Counted from the stretch's first letter, positions 22,858-32,776 are shown. The stretch is DNA of 64,000 nt from Anaerocolumna sp. AGMB13020 (GCF_033100115.1 NZ_CP136910.1:3558001-3622000); one strand, 5' to 3'. Numbers and translations: made by a program. The notes: generated by a model from the sequence alone, not told the origin.

Positions 22858-24579
22858 ATGGAAATGAAAGGAACATCACTTTTTATCAAAGCACTGAAGG
22901 AAGAAGGTGTTGATACGCTCTTTGCCTATCCGGGAGGACAGGTAATCGATTTGTTTGATGCACTTTATGATTCAGAGGGAATCGAGGTAATTCTGCCAAG
23001 ACATGAGCAGGGGTTAATACATGCAGCAGACGGTTATGCCCGGTCAACAGGTAAAGTGGGTGTATGCCTGGTTACCAGCGGACCAGGTGCCACCAATCTG
23101 GTTACCGGTATTGCAACTGCCAATTATGACAGTGTTCCTTTGGTTTGCTTTACCGGACAGGTACCCACCCATCTTATCGGCAACGATGCCTTTCAGGAGG
23201 TAGATATTGTAGGTATCTCCAGGAATATTTGTAAACATGCCATAACAGTAAGAGACAGAAAAGATCTTGGCAGGATTATCAAAGAAGCCTTCTTTATTGC
23301 AAGGTCCGGTAAACCGGGGCCGGTAGTGGTAGACCTCCCAAAGGATATCCAGCAGGCTATGGGGAGTGACGAATATCCAAAGGAGGTATCCATCAGAGGG
23401 TATAAGCCTAATACGGGGGTCCATGTAGGGCAGGTAAGGAGAGCACTGAGTATACTGAGTCAGGCGAAGAAACCTCTGTTCTTAGTAGGCGGCGGCGTTA
23501 ATATTGCCGATGCGGGCAGAGAGTTTACCCGCCTGGCTGAACTTACCGGTATGCCTGTAATTACTACCATAATGGGAAAAGGTGCGATTCCTACAAATCA
23601 TCCTCTGTACATCGGCAACATCGGAATTCATGGTAATTATGCCGCCAATCGTGCCATCAGTGAATGCGATGTGCTCTTTTCCATCGGTACCAGGTTCAAT
23701 GACCGTATAACCGGAAAAATTACGGAGTTTGCCAAGCTGGCGTCAATCATTCATATTGATATTGATGCGGCTTCCATCTCCAGAAATATTCAGGTGGATA
23801 TACCTATCGTAGCGGATGCCAAAACCGCTATCTTAAAGATATTGGAGGAAGCGGAAGCGCTTCCTGTTAAGGAGTGGACAGAAGAGGTTCAGAGCTGGAA
23901 GCAGGAGTATCCTCTGGAAATGAAGAAATACGAAGGCATGACGCCGGAAATAATTATTCATAAAATAAATGAAAAATTTAGAAATCTTATCGTAGTAACG
24001 GATGTAGGGCAGAATCAGATGTGGACCACGCAGTATCTTGAATTGGATCATAACAGAAAGCTTCTGACCTCCGGCGGACTTGGCACAATGGGTTACGGAC
24101 TACCGGCTGCCATCGGAGCACAGCTTGGTAACCCGGGTACTCCCGTAGTATGTATTTCCGGTGATGGCGGAATGCAGATGAACATACAGGAGATGGCAAC
24201 AGCAGTAGCTTTGGAGCTTCCCTTGATTCTCTGCGTCTTTAACAACTCGTATCTTGGAAATGTAAGGCAGTGGCAGGAAATGTTCTATGGAGGACGTTAT
24301 GCCTACACCTGCCTCACTGCCAGAAGAAGCTGTGCTAAGGATTGTAAGAATCCTGAAAAATGCTGTCCGAAATATTCGCCTGATTTTGTAAAACTGGCGG
24401 AAAGCTATGATGCAGCAGGAATCCGGGTAGAAAAAACCGAGGATATTGACGGAGCACTGGAGGCTGCCCTTAAGAGGACAGATGCCCCTACGCTGATTGA
24501 ATTCATCATAGAGCCAGAAGCCAATGTATACCCTATTGTACCTACCGGTAAACCTTTAAGCGAAATGGTAATGGATTAG
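22858..24579 (+). CDS. ilvB: Acetolactate synthase, large (catalytic) subunit
   Basis: The 573-residue protein is the thiamine diphosphate enzyme that joins two pyruvates, or pyruvate and 2-oxobutyrate, in branched-chain amino acid synthesis. Visible are the catalytic Glu in PRHEQG (residue 50), the FAD-domain region, and the ThDP motif GDGGMQMNIQE...NN (about residues 440-470). An unusual cysteine-rich insert with five Cys (about residues 484-505) sits where most homologues have a short loop. It is controlled by the valine T-box. The regulatory subunit gene follows after 212 bp. Confidence 0.93.
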   Translation: MEMKGTSLFIKALKEEGVDTLFAYPGGQVIDLFDALYDSEGIEVILPRHEQGLIHAADGYARSTGKVGVCLVTSGPGATNLVTGIATANYDSVPLVCFTGQVPTHLIGNDAFQEVDIVGISRNICKHAITVRDRKDLGRIIKEAFFIARSGKPGPVVVDLPKDIQQAMGSDEYPKEVSIRGYKPNTGVHVGQVRRALSILSQAKKPLFLVGGGVNIADAGREFTRLAELTGMPVITTIMGKGAIPTNHPLYIGNIGIHGNYAANRAISECDVLFSIGTRFNDRITGKITEFAKLASIIHIDIDAASISRNIQVDIPIVADAKTAILKILEEAEALPVKEWTEEVQSWKQEYPLEMKKYEGMTPEIIIHKINEKFRNLIVVTDVGQNQMWTTQYLELDHNRKLLTSGGLGTMGYGLPAAIGAQLGNPGTPVVCISGDGGMQMNIQEMATAVALELPLILCVFNNSYLGNVRQWQEMFYGGRYAYTCLTARRSCAKDCKNPEKCCPKYSPDFVKLAESYDAAGIRVEKTEDIDGALEAALKRTDAPTLIEFIIEPEANVYPIVPTGKPLSEMVMD

Positions 24580-24791
24580 AAAAAAACATTATCGGGGTTG
24601 TAGCGATTTCAGAAATTAAGGGCTGCAATTCTATAATCAATAAGCATTTTATTGTAGGATTTATGTAACGGATGGAAGATTGTATAAAATACCTCAAATT
24701 ATGTTGAGATGTCTTTCAGAATTGAATATAAATAGTTTTCAGGAAAAGGCACGTTGTACAGAATAATAAGATAGAGGAAGGCAGGAGAAAG

Positions 24792-25316
24792 ATGGGAAAA
24801 GCAGCAGAGAATATCATAAAAAAGAGATGGATTTCTCTTTATGTTGAAAATGAGATTGGAGTTCTGGCAAAGATCTCCGGACTTTTTTCTGGGAAATCCT
24901 ACAATCTGGACAGTTTAACCGTTGGCGAGACGGAGGATGAGACAATCTCCAGAATGACCATCAGTGTTACCAGTGATGAGAGTACCTTTGAGCAGATTAA
25001 GAAACAGTTGAACCGATGTGTTGAGGTAATTAAGGTAGTGGATTTTACTGATATACCAATTCACATGAAGGAAATATTATTTATTAAGGTTAACAGTCTG
25101 AATGCAGGAGAGAAAGAGGAGGTATTCCGCATCGCTCAGATTTATGGAATATCCGTAATAGACTGTGACCGCAGTAATCTTCTTCTGGAGTGTGTTCATA
25201 CGGAGAGCAAGAATAATGGGCTGATTAAGCTGTTTAAGAATTCCTTTCCCAACCGCATTGAGGTAATCAAAGGTGGAAGTGTGGCCATTGAAGCGATTAG
25301 TATGGCAGACAGGTAG
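24792..25316 (+). CDS. ilvN: Acetolactate synthase, small (regulatory) subunit
   Basis: The 174-residue protein has the N-terminal ACT domain (residues about 12-85; ISLYVENEIGVLAKISGLFSGKSYNLDSLTVG) that binds valine for feedback inhibition. A second half contacts the catalytic subunit. Length is typical. The start ATG 24792 is preceded by aggcaggagaaag. The 212-bp gap from ilvB shows no clear terminator, so cotranscription under the valine T-box is likely. Confidence 0.9.
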   Translation: MGKAAENIIKKRWISLYVENEIGVLAKISGLFSGKSYNLDSLTVGETEDETISRMTISVTSDESTFEQIKKQLNRCVEVIKVVDFTDIPIHMKEILFIKVNSLNAGEKEEVFRIAQIYGISVIDCDRSNLLLECVHTESKNNGLIKLFKNSFPNRIEVIKGGSVAIEAISMADR

Positions 25317-25613
25317 TTGCAGTTACTGGAGGAAATAACGCAGGCACTTTTAGCAGTACAACAAATCAGAGAAGATATTGATGAGAGTCAACCGGTGGTT
25401 TAGAAATAATTCTTAAACTTAATCCTGAATAGATGGAAAAAGGCACCATTAACTATTATAGTATAAATACAGCGCTGTAGCATTACATTACAATCGTATC
25501 TTTCTTAAGACCAGAGGATGGATACATCCTATTGGAGAATAGATTGTAAAAATAAAATATAACTACTGTTAGTGAGTATTTAAATGTGTTAACGTACACA
25601 GATAGGAGCTATT

Positions 25614-27369
25614 ATGATAGAGAATGAAAAAGTCGGAAGCAGGATCGCGGTATTAAGAAAAGCAAAGAATCTGACAGGTGAACGTTTTGCAGAGCTGCTT
25701 CACGTAACGCCTCAGGCAGTAAGTAAATGGGAGAACGGTAAAAGTCTTCCGGAAACTTATCTGTTACCTGGTATAGCAGGTGTTCTTGGAACCTCAATAG
25801 ATTCCCTGTTATTACCCCAGGAACTGGTTGTTTTAGAAGCCGTGTTTACGGACGGAGAAACTCAGGTGGATGTTACAAGGATACTTAACAGCAATATCAA
25901 TGGAAATGCTCTTTACATCAGTGCAAATGCAAAGACCATGGGTTTTATAAAGGAGAGTGAGCGGCTTAAGATACTGGCAGTAACTTACCGAACACCGGAA
26001 GGAATCTTTCATGATTATGTTACGGAAGATGGTTTTCTGTCCCTGAACCTTAAGGAAGGCAGGTACAAAAAGGAGGACAACAGGCAGATAATCGGTGCAT
26101 TCTATGGCAATCGGGAGGATTATAGGGATTGCATGGTAAAGATAAAACACTATGATTATTTTGCCTGGAAGGAAATACCTGTAGGGCATGAGAGTTTCCC
26201 GAGTTCTACAAAGACTGAGAAACAGGAATATCTAACGCTGATCTACAGTAACGGGGAAGGGGTTCATGTCGTCTGTTGCAGAGAAGGTGAAGCGCTGTGT
26301 TATACCAAAGACGGGAAGGATTTATACAGAAAAGATACTTCCTGCGCAGAGCTGGCTGGTATTGCTCCTCTGGAATGGGAAAAGGGTATGGACTGTACCT
26401 GGGCAGGAGCGCTGACCAGAGCTTTTCAATATCTAGGAGAGACATGGACCTACGAACAGCTGATGGGACTTTCCGGTGCCTGCTACCGTATAGCCTTTAC
26501 AGAAATCTGGGATTACAGCGCCGTGGATGCACTGGTGGCCTATGATTACTCCACCCCCCTCTTTAAAGCGGCAGGCTATGAACAAATCTGGGCTGAACGT
26601 CTTAGAAAAGAAGAAAGGACAGCAGAGAGACATAGAATTGTTGCAGACATTAATGAAGGAAAACCTGTTATTGCCATTAACCTAAGGATTGCGCCGGAAT
26701 GGGGTGTTATAACCGGATACAGAGATAACGGTAAGACGCTCCTTTGCAGAACTTATTTTGACGGAGAGTTGCTAAAAGAAAAAGGGATGGATTATTTGGA
26801 AGCGGATTTCTGGCCTTTTCTGATTACACATATCGGAGAAAGAAGAGATAAACCTTCAGATTATGAAAGCTTGCTTGCTTCATTGGAGTTATTGACAAAG
26901 TCTTTCCGTGCATCTGAACAGAACGGTTATTACCAGGGACAGGAAGCATATGAGAGATGGATTGGGGGGGCTGTTAAAGGAAGAATTATGGGATACTCAT
27001 AGCAAGTGCGAAGATATTGAAAGAAGAATCGGTGTCAATGATACCACCCTCTTAAATCTTATTGATGCCAGAAGAAGTGCAGGGGTTTATTTAAAGGAAG
27101 CGGCAGCTTTTGCTCCTGAGGAGTATCAAGAGTCAATTAATCTGTTAAGTACAAATTATGATGAAATGGCAGAAAGTCTTAAGAAGTTCAGAGAACAGTC
27201 AAAGAAGACAGCCACAGAAAAGGTGCATTATAATGAAATTGATACGGGAAGAAATTTCAGTAGAGACTTTCGCAAAAAGCAGGCAGAGCTGTTAAAGCAG
27301 GTACTGGATAGAGAGAGAGTAATAGTGGTTGCTGCAGAGAAAGTGCTTAAGGAATTAAGAGCTGAATAA
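25614..27369 (+). pseudogene. XRE-family regulator with large C-terminal domain, frameshifted at a G7 tract
   Basis: The gene starts with an XRE-type HTH (residues 8-62: GSRIAVLRKAKNLTGERFAELLHVTPQAVSKWENGKSLPE). A long C-terminal region follows whose middle (DCTWAGALTRAFQYLG, CYRIAFTE, GKPVIAIN) resembles BtrH-N/C39-like domains that guide acyl or peptide chemistry. The frame ends at 27002. A second frame (26971-27369) continues the same protein. The switch is at seven G's (26964-26970); six G's would give one frame of about 584 residues. It may be a mutation, a sequencing error or a phase-variable tract. Confidence 0.7.
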
Positions 27370-27424
27370 TAAGTGGTTACTTAGAAGCTGGTTTCTATTA
27401 AATGAATAGCAGTAAAGTCAGAAT

Positions 27425-27454
27425 GTTGACAGACTTAAAAATATATGCTATCAT
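27425..27454 (+). promoter_or_regulatory. Promoter of the lysS T-box transcript
   Basis: TTGACA (27425-27430) is 18 bp before TATCAT (27449-27454), just upstream of the T-box. Confidence 0.6.
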
Positions 27455-27477
27455 AACAAAAATTTATAAATCAAAGG

Positions 27478-27770
27478 CAGTGAAGAGAAGAGTACACTAT
27501 AATGGATGCCACAGAGAGCCTCAGTTTGCTGAGAAGAGGCGCAAAAGGTATGGTGGAAAAAAAGCCTCGGAGCCGCGTACCGAAAGAGACATTCTCCTGA
27601 GGCTACGATGGGAGCGCCCATTACAGCGCCAGAGTATCGACCGACGACAAATAAGCCGGGGGTCCGTACTTGAAGAGGTTCCTTTTGCGAAAAAGGAATG
27701 AAACAGGGTGGTAACACGAAGCATAAGCTCTCGTCCTTGAATAAAATCAGGGAGGAGGGCTTTTTTTATT
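27478..27770 (+). promoter_or_regulatory. T-box leader, lysine specifier
   Basis: The leader has an AGAGA region (acagagagcc, near 27510). The specifier context ggaaaaaaagcctcgg contains AAA (within 27557-27563), a lysine codon. The T-box agggtggtaacacg is at 27705-27718, and a terminator stem ends in a run of T near 27769. It would sense uncharged lysine tRNA and control lysS 540 bp downstream. Confidence 0.85.
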
Positions 27771-27838
27771 ATAAGAAATTATTTTCTTGGTGACATGGAC
27801 ATATATAAATAAGCAAAAATACAATAAACAATAAGCAC

Positions 27839-28130
27839 ACAGACAAGAAGTAACAGACAAGAAGTAACAGACAAGAAGTAACAGACAACAAGTAACAGAC
27901 AACTGTAACGGACAAGAAGTAACAGACAAGAAGTACAGACAACAAGGAACAGACAACAAGTAACAGACAACTGTAACGGACAAGAAGTAACAGACAAGAA
28001 GTACAGACAACAAGGAACAGACAACAAGTAACAGATAACAAGTAACGGACAAGAAGTAACAGACAACAAGTAACAGATAACAAGTAACGGACAAGAAGTA
28101 ACAGACATAAGTAACGGAAAATAAGTGAAC
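27839..28130. repeat. Minisatellite of 14-15 bp units between the T-box and lysS
   Basis: About twenty imperfect copies of units such as gtaacagacaagaa and gtaacagacaacaa run head to tail. Larger blocks are themselves duplicated (27897-27961 resembles 27962-28026). The tract is purine-rich on the plus strand and lies inside the lysS 5' untranslated region. Apparent minus-strand frames rich in Leu, Val, Cys and Tyr are by-products of the repeat. Confidence 0.9.
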
Positions 28131-28308
28131 GGAAAATAAACGAAGCAGTAATAAACGAACAATAAACGAATAAACAGTAAACGAACAAACAATTAATACA
28201 AAAGTACTAAATGAAAAAATAGCAAATGGAAAGACATAATATGCAAAACAATAAAGAAAATTTAATCTTAACAATTAAAAAGTGTAAAGAAGCATAGAAG
28301 GAGAACAT

Positions 28309-29793
28309 ATGTTAACAGAACAGGAAATTATAAGAAGAGAAAAGTTAAACCAGATAAGAGAGACGTTAAATCCCTACCCGGAGAGATTTCCACTTTCCCA
28401 TTCCTTAAAGGAGGCAGGAAATCTAGCGGATGGTACCGAAGCAGTTAGTATAGCCGGCAGATTGCTGTCCATTAGACGTATGGGAAAGCTTACCTTTGGA
28501 GTATTAGGAGATATTGAAGGCAGAGTTCAGATTGCTCTAAAGAAGGATGTATTGGGAGAAGAGGTCTATCAATTTGTTAAGAAGCAGCTGGATCTTGGAG
28601 ATTTTGTAGGAGTAACCGGCGAGATATTTACTACCCAGGCCGGTGAGAAGACCGTAAGGGCAGACCAGTTTACTTTTTTAGGGAAGGCGCTTAAGCCGCT
28701 GCCGGAAAAGTTTCATGGACTAAATGACAAGGACAGCTGTTACCGTAAGAGATATCTGGATCTTATCATGAACCAGAAAACCAGGGACAGATTCCTGTTA
28801 AAGAGCAGCTTTGTAAAGGCAGTCAGAAGGTTTCTGGAAGAGGAGGCTTATATTGAAATTGAGACGCCGGTACTTATCAACAAGCCTTCTGGCGCCCTTG
28901 CAAAGCCTTTTACTTCTCATCATAACGCCTTGGATATGGAGGTGTATCTTCGTATTGCTCCAGAAACTTACCTAAAGAGGGCAGTAGTTGGCGGGTTCAA
29001 TAAAGTATTTGAATTTGCCAGATGTTTCCGAAACGAAGGAATAGACCCGACGCATCTGCAGGATTTTACCATGCTGGAATGCTATCTGGCATATGCCAAC
29101 TATCAGGACAATATGAAGTTTACCCAAAGACTCCTGGCACAGGCTGTCTATGAAGTATTTGGCAGTAAAACAATTGATGTAAACGGGCAGACGATCAGCT
29201 TTGAAGGAGAGTGGCCGGTGGTGACTTTTAAGGAGCTCATAGAGAGGGACTGTGGTATTGATATCGATAAATTTCAGAGTGCGGAGGAATTGCTTAAGGA
29301 AATTATAAGGCAGAATATCAAACTGGAAACCTCAGGGGAGCTTCAAAACCTTGGAAGGGGAAATCTGATTGACCAGTTGTATAAAAAGGTGAGCAGACCC
29401 AGGCTTACAGGCCCGGTATTTCTCGTGGAACACCCCATTGACCTTTCTCCGCTGGCTAGAGCAAAGGATGATAATGCAGAGATTACCGATCGGTTTCAGC
29501 TTATTGTCAACGGCGCAGAGGTAATAAACGGCTATTCCGAGCTGGTCGATCCAATGGAGCAGTACAAGCGTTTACAGCAGCAGGCAGCTTCCCATGGGAA
29601 AGGGGATGAAGAGGCCATGGTCATGGACAAAGATTATATTACTGCCATGGAGTATGGTATGCCGCCTATTTCCGGCTGGGGTATGGGTGTTGACCGTATC
29701 CTTCAGGTATTAACAGGAGAAGAGAATCTGAAGGATCTGATACTGTTTCCGCTTATGAGACCGGTAGAGGATGAGGGAGAATTTACGGAATAG
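28309..29793 (+). CDS. lysS: Lysyl-tRNA synthetase, class II
   Basis: The 494-residue enzyme charges lysine tRNA. It has an N-terminal OB-fold anticodon-binding domain (residues about 45-140). The class II core follows: motif 1 (FLEEEAYIEIETPVL), motif 2 (FEFARCFRNEGIDPTHLQDFTMLE) and motif 3 (GWGMGVDRILQVL near residue 460). Length matches bacterial LysS. It has a strong gaaggag ribosome binding site. It lies downstream of a lysine T-box, and an unusual 270-bp minisatellite separates leader and gene. Confidence 0.95.
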   Translation: MLTEQEIIRREKLNQIRETLNPYPERFPLSHSLKEAGNLADGTEAVSIAGRLLSIRRMGKLTFGVLGDIEGRVQIALKKDVLGEEVYQFVKKQLDLGDFVGVTGEIFTTQAGEKTVRADQFTFLGKALKPLPEKFHGLNDKDSCYRKRYLDLIMNQKTRDRFLLKSSFVKAVRRFLEEEAYIEIETPVLINKPSGALAKPFTSHHNALDMEVYLRIAPETYLKRAVVGGFNKVFEFARCFRNEGIDPTHLQDFTMLECYLAYANYQDNMKFTQRLLAQAVYEVFGSKTIDVNGQTISFEGEWPVVTFKELIERDCGIDIDKFQSAEELLKEIIRQNIKLETSGELQNLGRGNLIDQLYKKVSRPRLTGPVFLVEHPIDLSPLARAKDDNAEITDRFQLIVNGAEVINGYSELVDPMEQYKRLQQQAASHGKGDEEAMVMDKDYITAMEYGMPPISGWGMGVDRILQVLTGEENLKDLILFPLMRPVEDEGEFTE

Positions 29794-29827
29794 TTCCAAG
29801 CTTATATCATAAATAAATGGAAAAGAA

Positions 29828-29855
29828 TTGACATTTCCAGTAAAATGATTATAAT
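29828..29855 (+). promoter_or_regulatory. Strong promoter of the 49-residue small gene
   Basis: TTGACA (29828-29833) and TATAAT (29850-29855) are both perfect, with a 16-bp spacer, about 90 bp upstream of the small frame. Confidence 0.7.
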
Positions 29856-29947
29856 GACTAAAAAGTATTTATATAAGGAATTGTTATTGACAGATACATC
29901 TATGCGGGATTACAGATATCGCTGTAAATGGCAGAAAGAAGGACACT

Positions 29948-30097
29948 ATGGCACAAGCAATCATGAAAATAACAAAAGTTGTGTATTTTATGAACTGGAG
30001 TTACTCTGCTAACGCCGGTTATATTATCGTGCCATCCCTTCGTATATCTTTTAATACAGATACCGGACCAGGTCATGAGGAACTTTCCATATTCTGA
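29948..30097 (+). CDS. Orphan 49-residue small protein
   Basis: I do not recognise this small frame, which starts MAQAIMKITKVVYFMN and ends PGHEELSIF. It has a perfect sigma-A promoter about 90 bp upstream, a gaaggacact ribosome binding region and an intrinsic terminator 25 bp after the stop. It is therefore a complete transcription unit of its own. The peptide is mildly hydrophobic in the middle and aromatic-rich, with no cysteines and no obvious signal peptide. It could be a small protein gene or a structured RNA that happens to be open. Confidence 0.5.
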   Translation: MAQAIMKITKVVYFMNWSYSANAGYIIVPSLRISFNTDTGPGHEELSIF

Positions 30098-30121
30098 AAC
30101 AGGACCAAAAGTATATTATCT

Positions 30122-30156
30122 AACCGGTGTTTGTAGAAGCAGACACCGGTTTTTTG
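30122..30156 (+). terminator. Terminator of the 49-residue small gene
   Basis: aaccggtgt and acaccggtt form a 9-bp stem with a 12-nt loop, followed by a T-rich tail (tttttgttt). Confidence 0.85.
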
Positions 30157-30202
30157 TTTACTAAATACATTCACCCAGTAAATTTTGAAAGGAGAGTACA
30201 TA

Positions 30203-31000
30203 ATGGAAGCAGTCAATTATTTGGAACAGTACTACAGCGGCTATGATGAGGAAGGGAGGCTATTGCGTAAATTCGGGCAGGTGGAATATCTAACCACAAT
30301 GACCTACATTCACAAATATCTTCCAGAGAAAGACCGGGCAGAATGCCGTATTCTGGAGATTGGAGCAGGTACCGGAAGGTATTCGATCGCCCTTGCCAGA
30401 GAAGGATACCAGATAGATTCTGTTGAGTTAATAGAACATAATCTGAATATTTTAAAGTCCAAAATAAAAAAGGAAGATAAAATAACTGCAATACAAGGCA
30501 ATGTCTTGGATTTATCGGCATATCCGGATGAAACCTTTGATATGACATTAGTGCTTGGGCCGATGTACCACCTGTATAAGGAAGAAGAGAAGAAACAGGC
30601 GTTAAGAGAGGCTATCCGGGTTACGAAATCAGGCGGTTATATTTTGGCAGCATACTGCATGAATGACGCTACGGTGCTGCAGTATTGTTTTATACAGAAC
30701 GAATTAAGAGAATGTCTGGAGAAGAACATGCTGACAGAAGATTTTCATTGTTTATCCACACCAAAGGATCTTTTTGAACTGGTAAGGACAGAGGATATAA
30801 AGGAGCTGACCAAAGGGCTGGGAGTTAAAAGGGTTAACTTAATAGCCACAGACGGTGCTACCAACTATATGAGAGAAGTAATTGAACAAATGGATGATGA
30901 ATTATTTGATTACTATATCAGATATCATTTAACCATATGTGAGAGGCAGGATTTGATTGGTGCAACTAATCACAGCCTGGATATTCTGAGAAAGGAGTGA
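30203..31000 (+). CDS. Class I SAM-dependent methyltransferase
   Basis: The 265-residue protein has the class I motif I ILEIGAGTGRYSIALA (residues 50-65), motif II around DLSAYPDETFDMTLVLGPMYHL, and a following EAIRVTKSGGYILAAY. It transfers a methyl group from S-adenosylmethionine to an unknown small substrate. I start at ATG 30203 because aaaggag lies just upstream. The longer TTG frame would place the ribosome binding site inside the gene. It is 4 bp from the next gene and clearly cotranscribed with the acetyltransferase. Confidence 0.85.
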   Translation: MEAVNYLEQYYSGYDEEGRLLRKFGQVEYLTTMTYIHKYLPEKDRAECRILEIGAGTGRYSIALAREGYQIDSVELIEHNLNILKSKIKKEDKITAIQGNVLDLSAYPDETFDMTLVLGPMYHLYKEEEKKQALREAIRVTKSGGYILAAYCMNDATVLQYCFIQNELRECLEKNMLTEDFHCLSTPKDLFELVRTEDIKELTKGLGVKRVNLIATDGATNYMREVIEQMDDELFDYYIRYHLTICERQDLIGATNHSLDILRKE

Positions 31001-31004
31001 ATTT

Positions 31005-31553
31005 ATGCTAACACCGGTATTGGAAACAGAAAGACTTCTTCTTCGCCCTTTAAAAGAATCGGATGCAGAAGCAATCTTTAGGAACTGGGCAAGTGATCCC
31101 GAAGTTGCAAAGTATATGAGCTGGAGCACCCATTCTGGTATAGAGGTAACAAAGGAATGGCTTCAAAGTATTCAAGCAAACATAGCAGCAGAGGACAAAT
31201 ATGATTGGGGATTTGTAAGAAAATCTGACAATAAACTTATTGGTAGCGGAGGAATCTATTTTAAGGAAGAGAGAGGCATGTTCACGGTGGGTTATAACCT
31301 GATGAGAGACTGCTGGAACCAGGGATATACAACAGAAGCAGTGGCAAAGATATTGGAGTTCGCTGTTAAGGATTTAGAGCAGACAAGATTGTTCGCCTAC
31401 CACGCCAAGGAGAATCCCAATTCCGGAAAAGTTATGGAAAAGTTAGGGTTTCGCTATACAAAGGATACGGCATATGACAGTATGGATGGAAAAAGACATT
31501 TTGAAGCCAAGGAATATCTGTATGAAAGAACATCAAAACAAGTCTTATTATAG
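31005..31553 (+). CDS. GNAT acetyltransferase, RimJ/RimL-like
   Basis: The 182-residue protein begins with the RimJ/RimL pattern LETERLLLRPLKESDAEAIFRNWASDPEVAKYMSW. It contains the acetyl-CoA site region GYNLMRDCWNQGYTTEAVAKIL (about residues 90-111), and NPNSGKVMEKLGF near 132. Such proteins acetylate protein N-termini, ribosomal proteins or small amines. The target is unknown. It starts 4 bp after the methyltransferase stop with an aaaggag ribosome binding site. Confidence 0.87.
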   Translation: MLTPVLETERLLLRPLKESDAEAIFRNWASDPEVAKYMSWSTHSGIEVTKEWLQSIQANIAAEDKYDWGFVRKSDNKLIGSGGIYFKEERGMFTVGYNLMRDCWNQGYTTEAVAKILEFAVKDLEQTRLFAYHAKENPNSGKVMEKLGFRYTKDTAYDSMDGKRHFEAKEYLYERTSKQVLL

Positions 31554-31696
31554 TATAATATGTCGCAATATGGTTGAATAACAAAGAATTATTTGGTATA
31601 ATATACCTAAATATGGCGGATGGAGCATATTGGTTCAGTCTAAAATTGTTATTCAATAAAATTGCAGGGATTTTCCCAAAGCGGATAGGAGCAATT

Positions 31697-32776
31697 ATGA
31701 CAGATGATGCGGCAAGAAGCAAAGACAGAAGAGGGAATTATCAGGAGCTGGACAATATTTCATTAACAGAGATTATTAGTGTGGATTTTTTGCAGAAGTT
31801 TCAGGATGCATTTTCAAAGGCTATGGGAGTAGCAGGATTGACCACGGATGATAATGGTGTACCGGTTACACAGCCATCTAATTTCACGGACTTTTGCATG
31901 AAGCTTTCCAGGCAGACCAAGGAAGGTGCAAGAAGATGCAGAGAAAGTGATGCTTTCGGCGGTAAGGAAAGTGCAAGGACCGGTAAACCGGCAGTATATT
32001 ACTGTGGCAGCGGCCTTATGGATTTTGGAGCACCCATTATCATAAATGGTAAGCAGATTGGCTCAGTTCTGGGAGGGCAGGTCCTGCCGGAGGCACCGCA
32101 GAAAGAGAAATATATTAAGATAGCGGAGGAAATAGGAGTAGATCCTGATGAGTATTTGAAGGCACTTGATAATGTAAAGATTGTCTCAGAGGAACAGCTA
32201 AGAGCTGCAGCAGATTTGTTATTTATTGTTACCAGTGAGATCTCTCAAATGGGTTATCAGAGGCTTATACTAAAAGGCGTTGTGGAAAAGCTCTACGACA
32301 GTGTAACCCAGATGATGTCCACTGTGGAAGAATTAACGGCTACAGCCACTAATGTAACGGAATACCAGTCTCAGTTGAACAATGAGATAAAGAATGTAAG
32401 TACGGTATCTGAAAAGATAGAGAAACTCTCGGAGAACGTGAAAGGTCTTGCGAATCAGACTAAAATGCTTGGACTCAATGCCTCCATAGAAGCTGCCAGG
32501 GCAGGAGAAGCCGGACGTGGTTTTGCAGTGGTTGCAAAAGAGATCAACCGTATGTCTGACGATTCCAGAAAAGCAGTTGATGGCATACAGCAATTTACTT
32601 CGCAGATTAACAACTCCGTAGCTCAGACTAGTGATATGAGCAGCTCCACCCTGGAAATTACCAGGCAGCAGGAAGAGGCTATGAAGACAATCGTTGAGTT
32701 TGTAGATGAGATAGTCAGTATGGCAGAAACGTTGAATAACCTTTCAAATTATCAGCATTCTGCGTTTGATTTTTAG
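31697..32776 (+). CDS. PocR-domain sensor fused to a short chemoreceptor signalling domain
   Basis: The 359-residue protein has an N-terminal PocR ligand-binding domain (residues about 15-185; cysteines in FCMKLSR, RRCRESD and VYYCGSGL, and the [14 protein letters not shown] motif). A methyl-accepting signalling domain follows with the conserved hairpin tip [26 protein letters not shown] (about residues 255-280). It has no membrane segment, so it is a soluble receptor. The signalling helix ends soon after the tip, so the antiparallel return arm is short. I start at ATG 31697 (ggagc upstream). PocR domains bind hydrocarbon-derived or diol-like ligands. Confidence 0.82.
   Translation: MTDDAARSKDRRGNYQELDNISLTEIISVDFLQKFQDAFSKAMGVAGLTTDDNGVPVTQPSNFTDFCMKLSRQTKEGARRCRESDAFGGKESARTGKPAVYYCGSGLMDFGAPIIINGKQIGSVLGGQVLPEAPQKEKYIKIAEEIGVDPDEYLKALDNVKIVSEEQLRAAADLLFIVTSEISQMGYQRLILKGVVEKLYDSVTQMMSTVEELTATATNVTEYQSQLNNEIKNVSTVSEKIEKLSENVKGLANQTKMLGLNASIEAARAGEAGRGFAVVAKEINRMSDDSRKAVDGIQQFTSQINNSVAQTSDMSSSTLEITRQQEEAMKTIVEFVDEIVSMAETLNNLSNYQHSAFDF

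Noticed and set aside
25317..25403. 28-codon open stretch directly after the ilvN stop
   Set aside because: It is in frame but starts with TTG immediately after the stop, has no ribosome binding site, and matches nothing; chance or an eroded C-terminus.
27839..28130. Possible CRISPR array
   Set aside because: Units are 14-15 bp, contiguous and without unique spacers, and no cas gene is in the window.
27747..28274. Three overlapping minus-strand frames rich in Leu, Val, Cys and Tyr
   Set aside because: They are translations of the lysS-leader minisatellite; every minus frame stays open because the repeat unit lacks stops, and none has a ribosome binding site.
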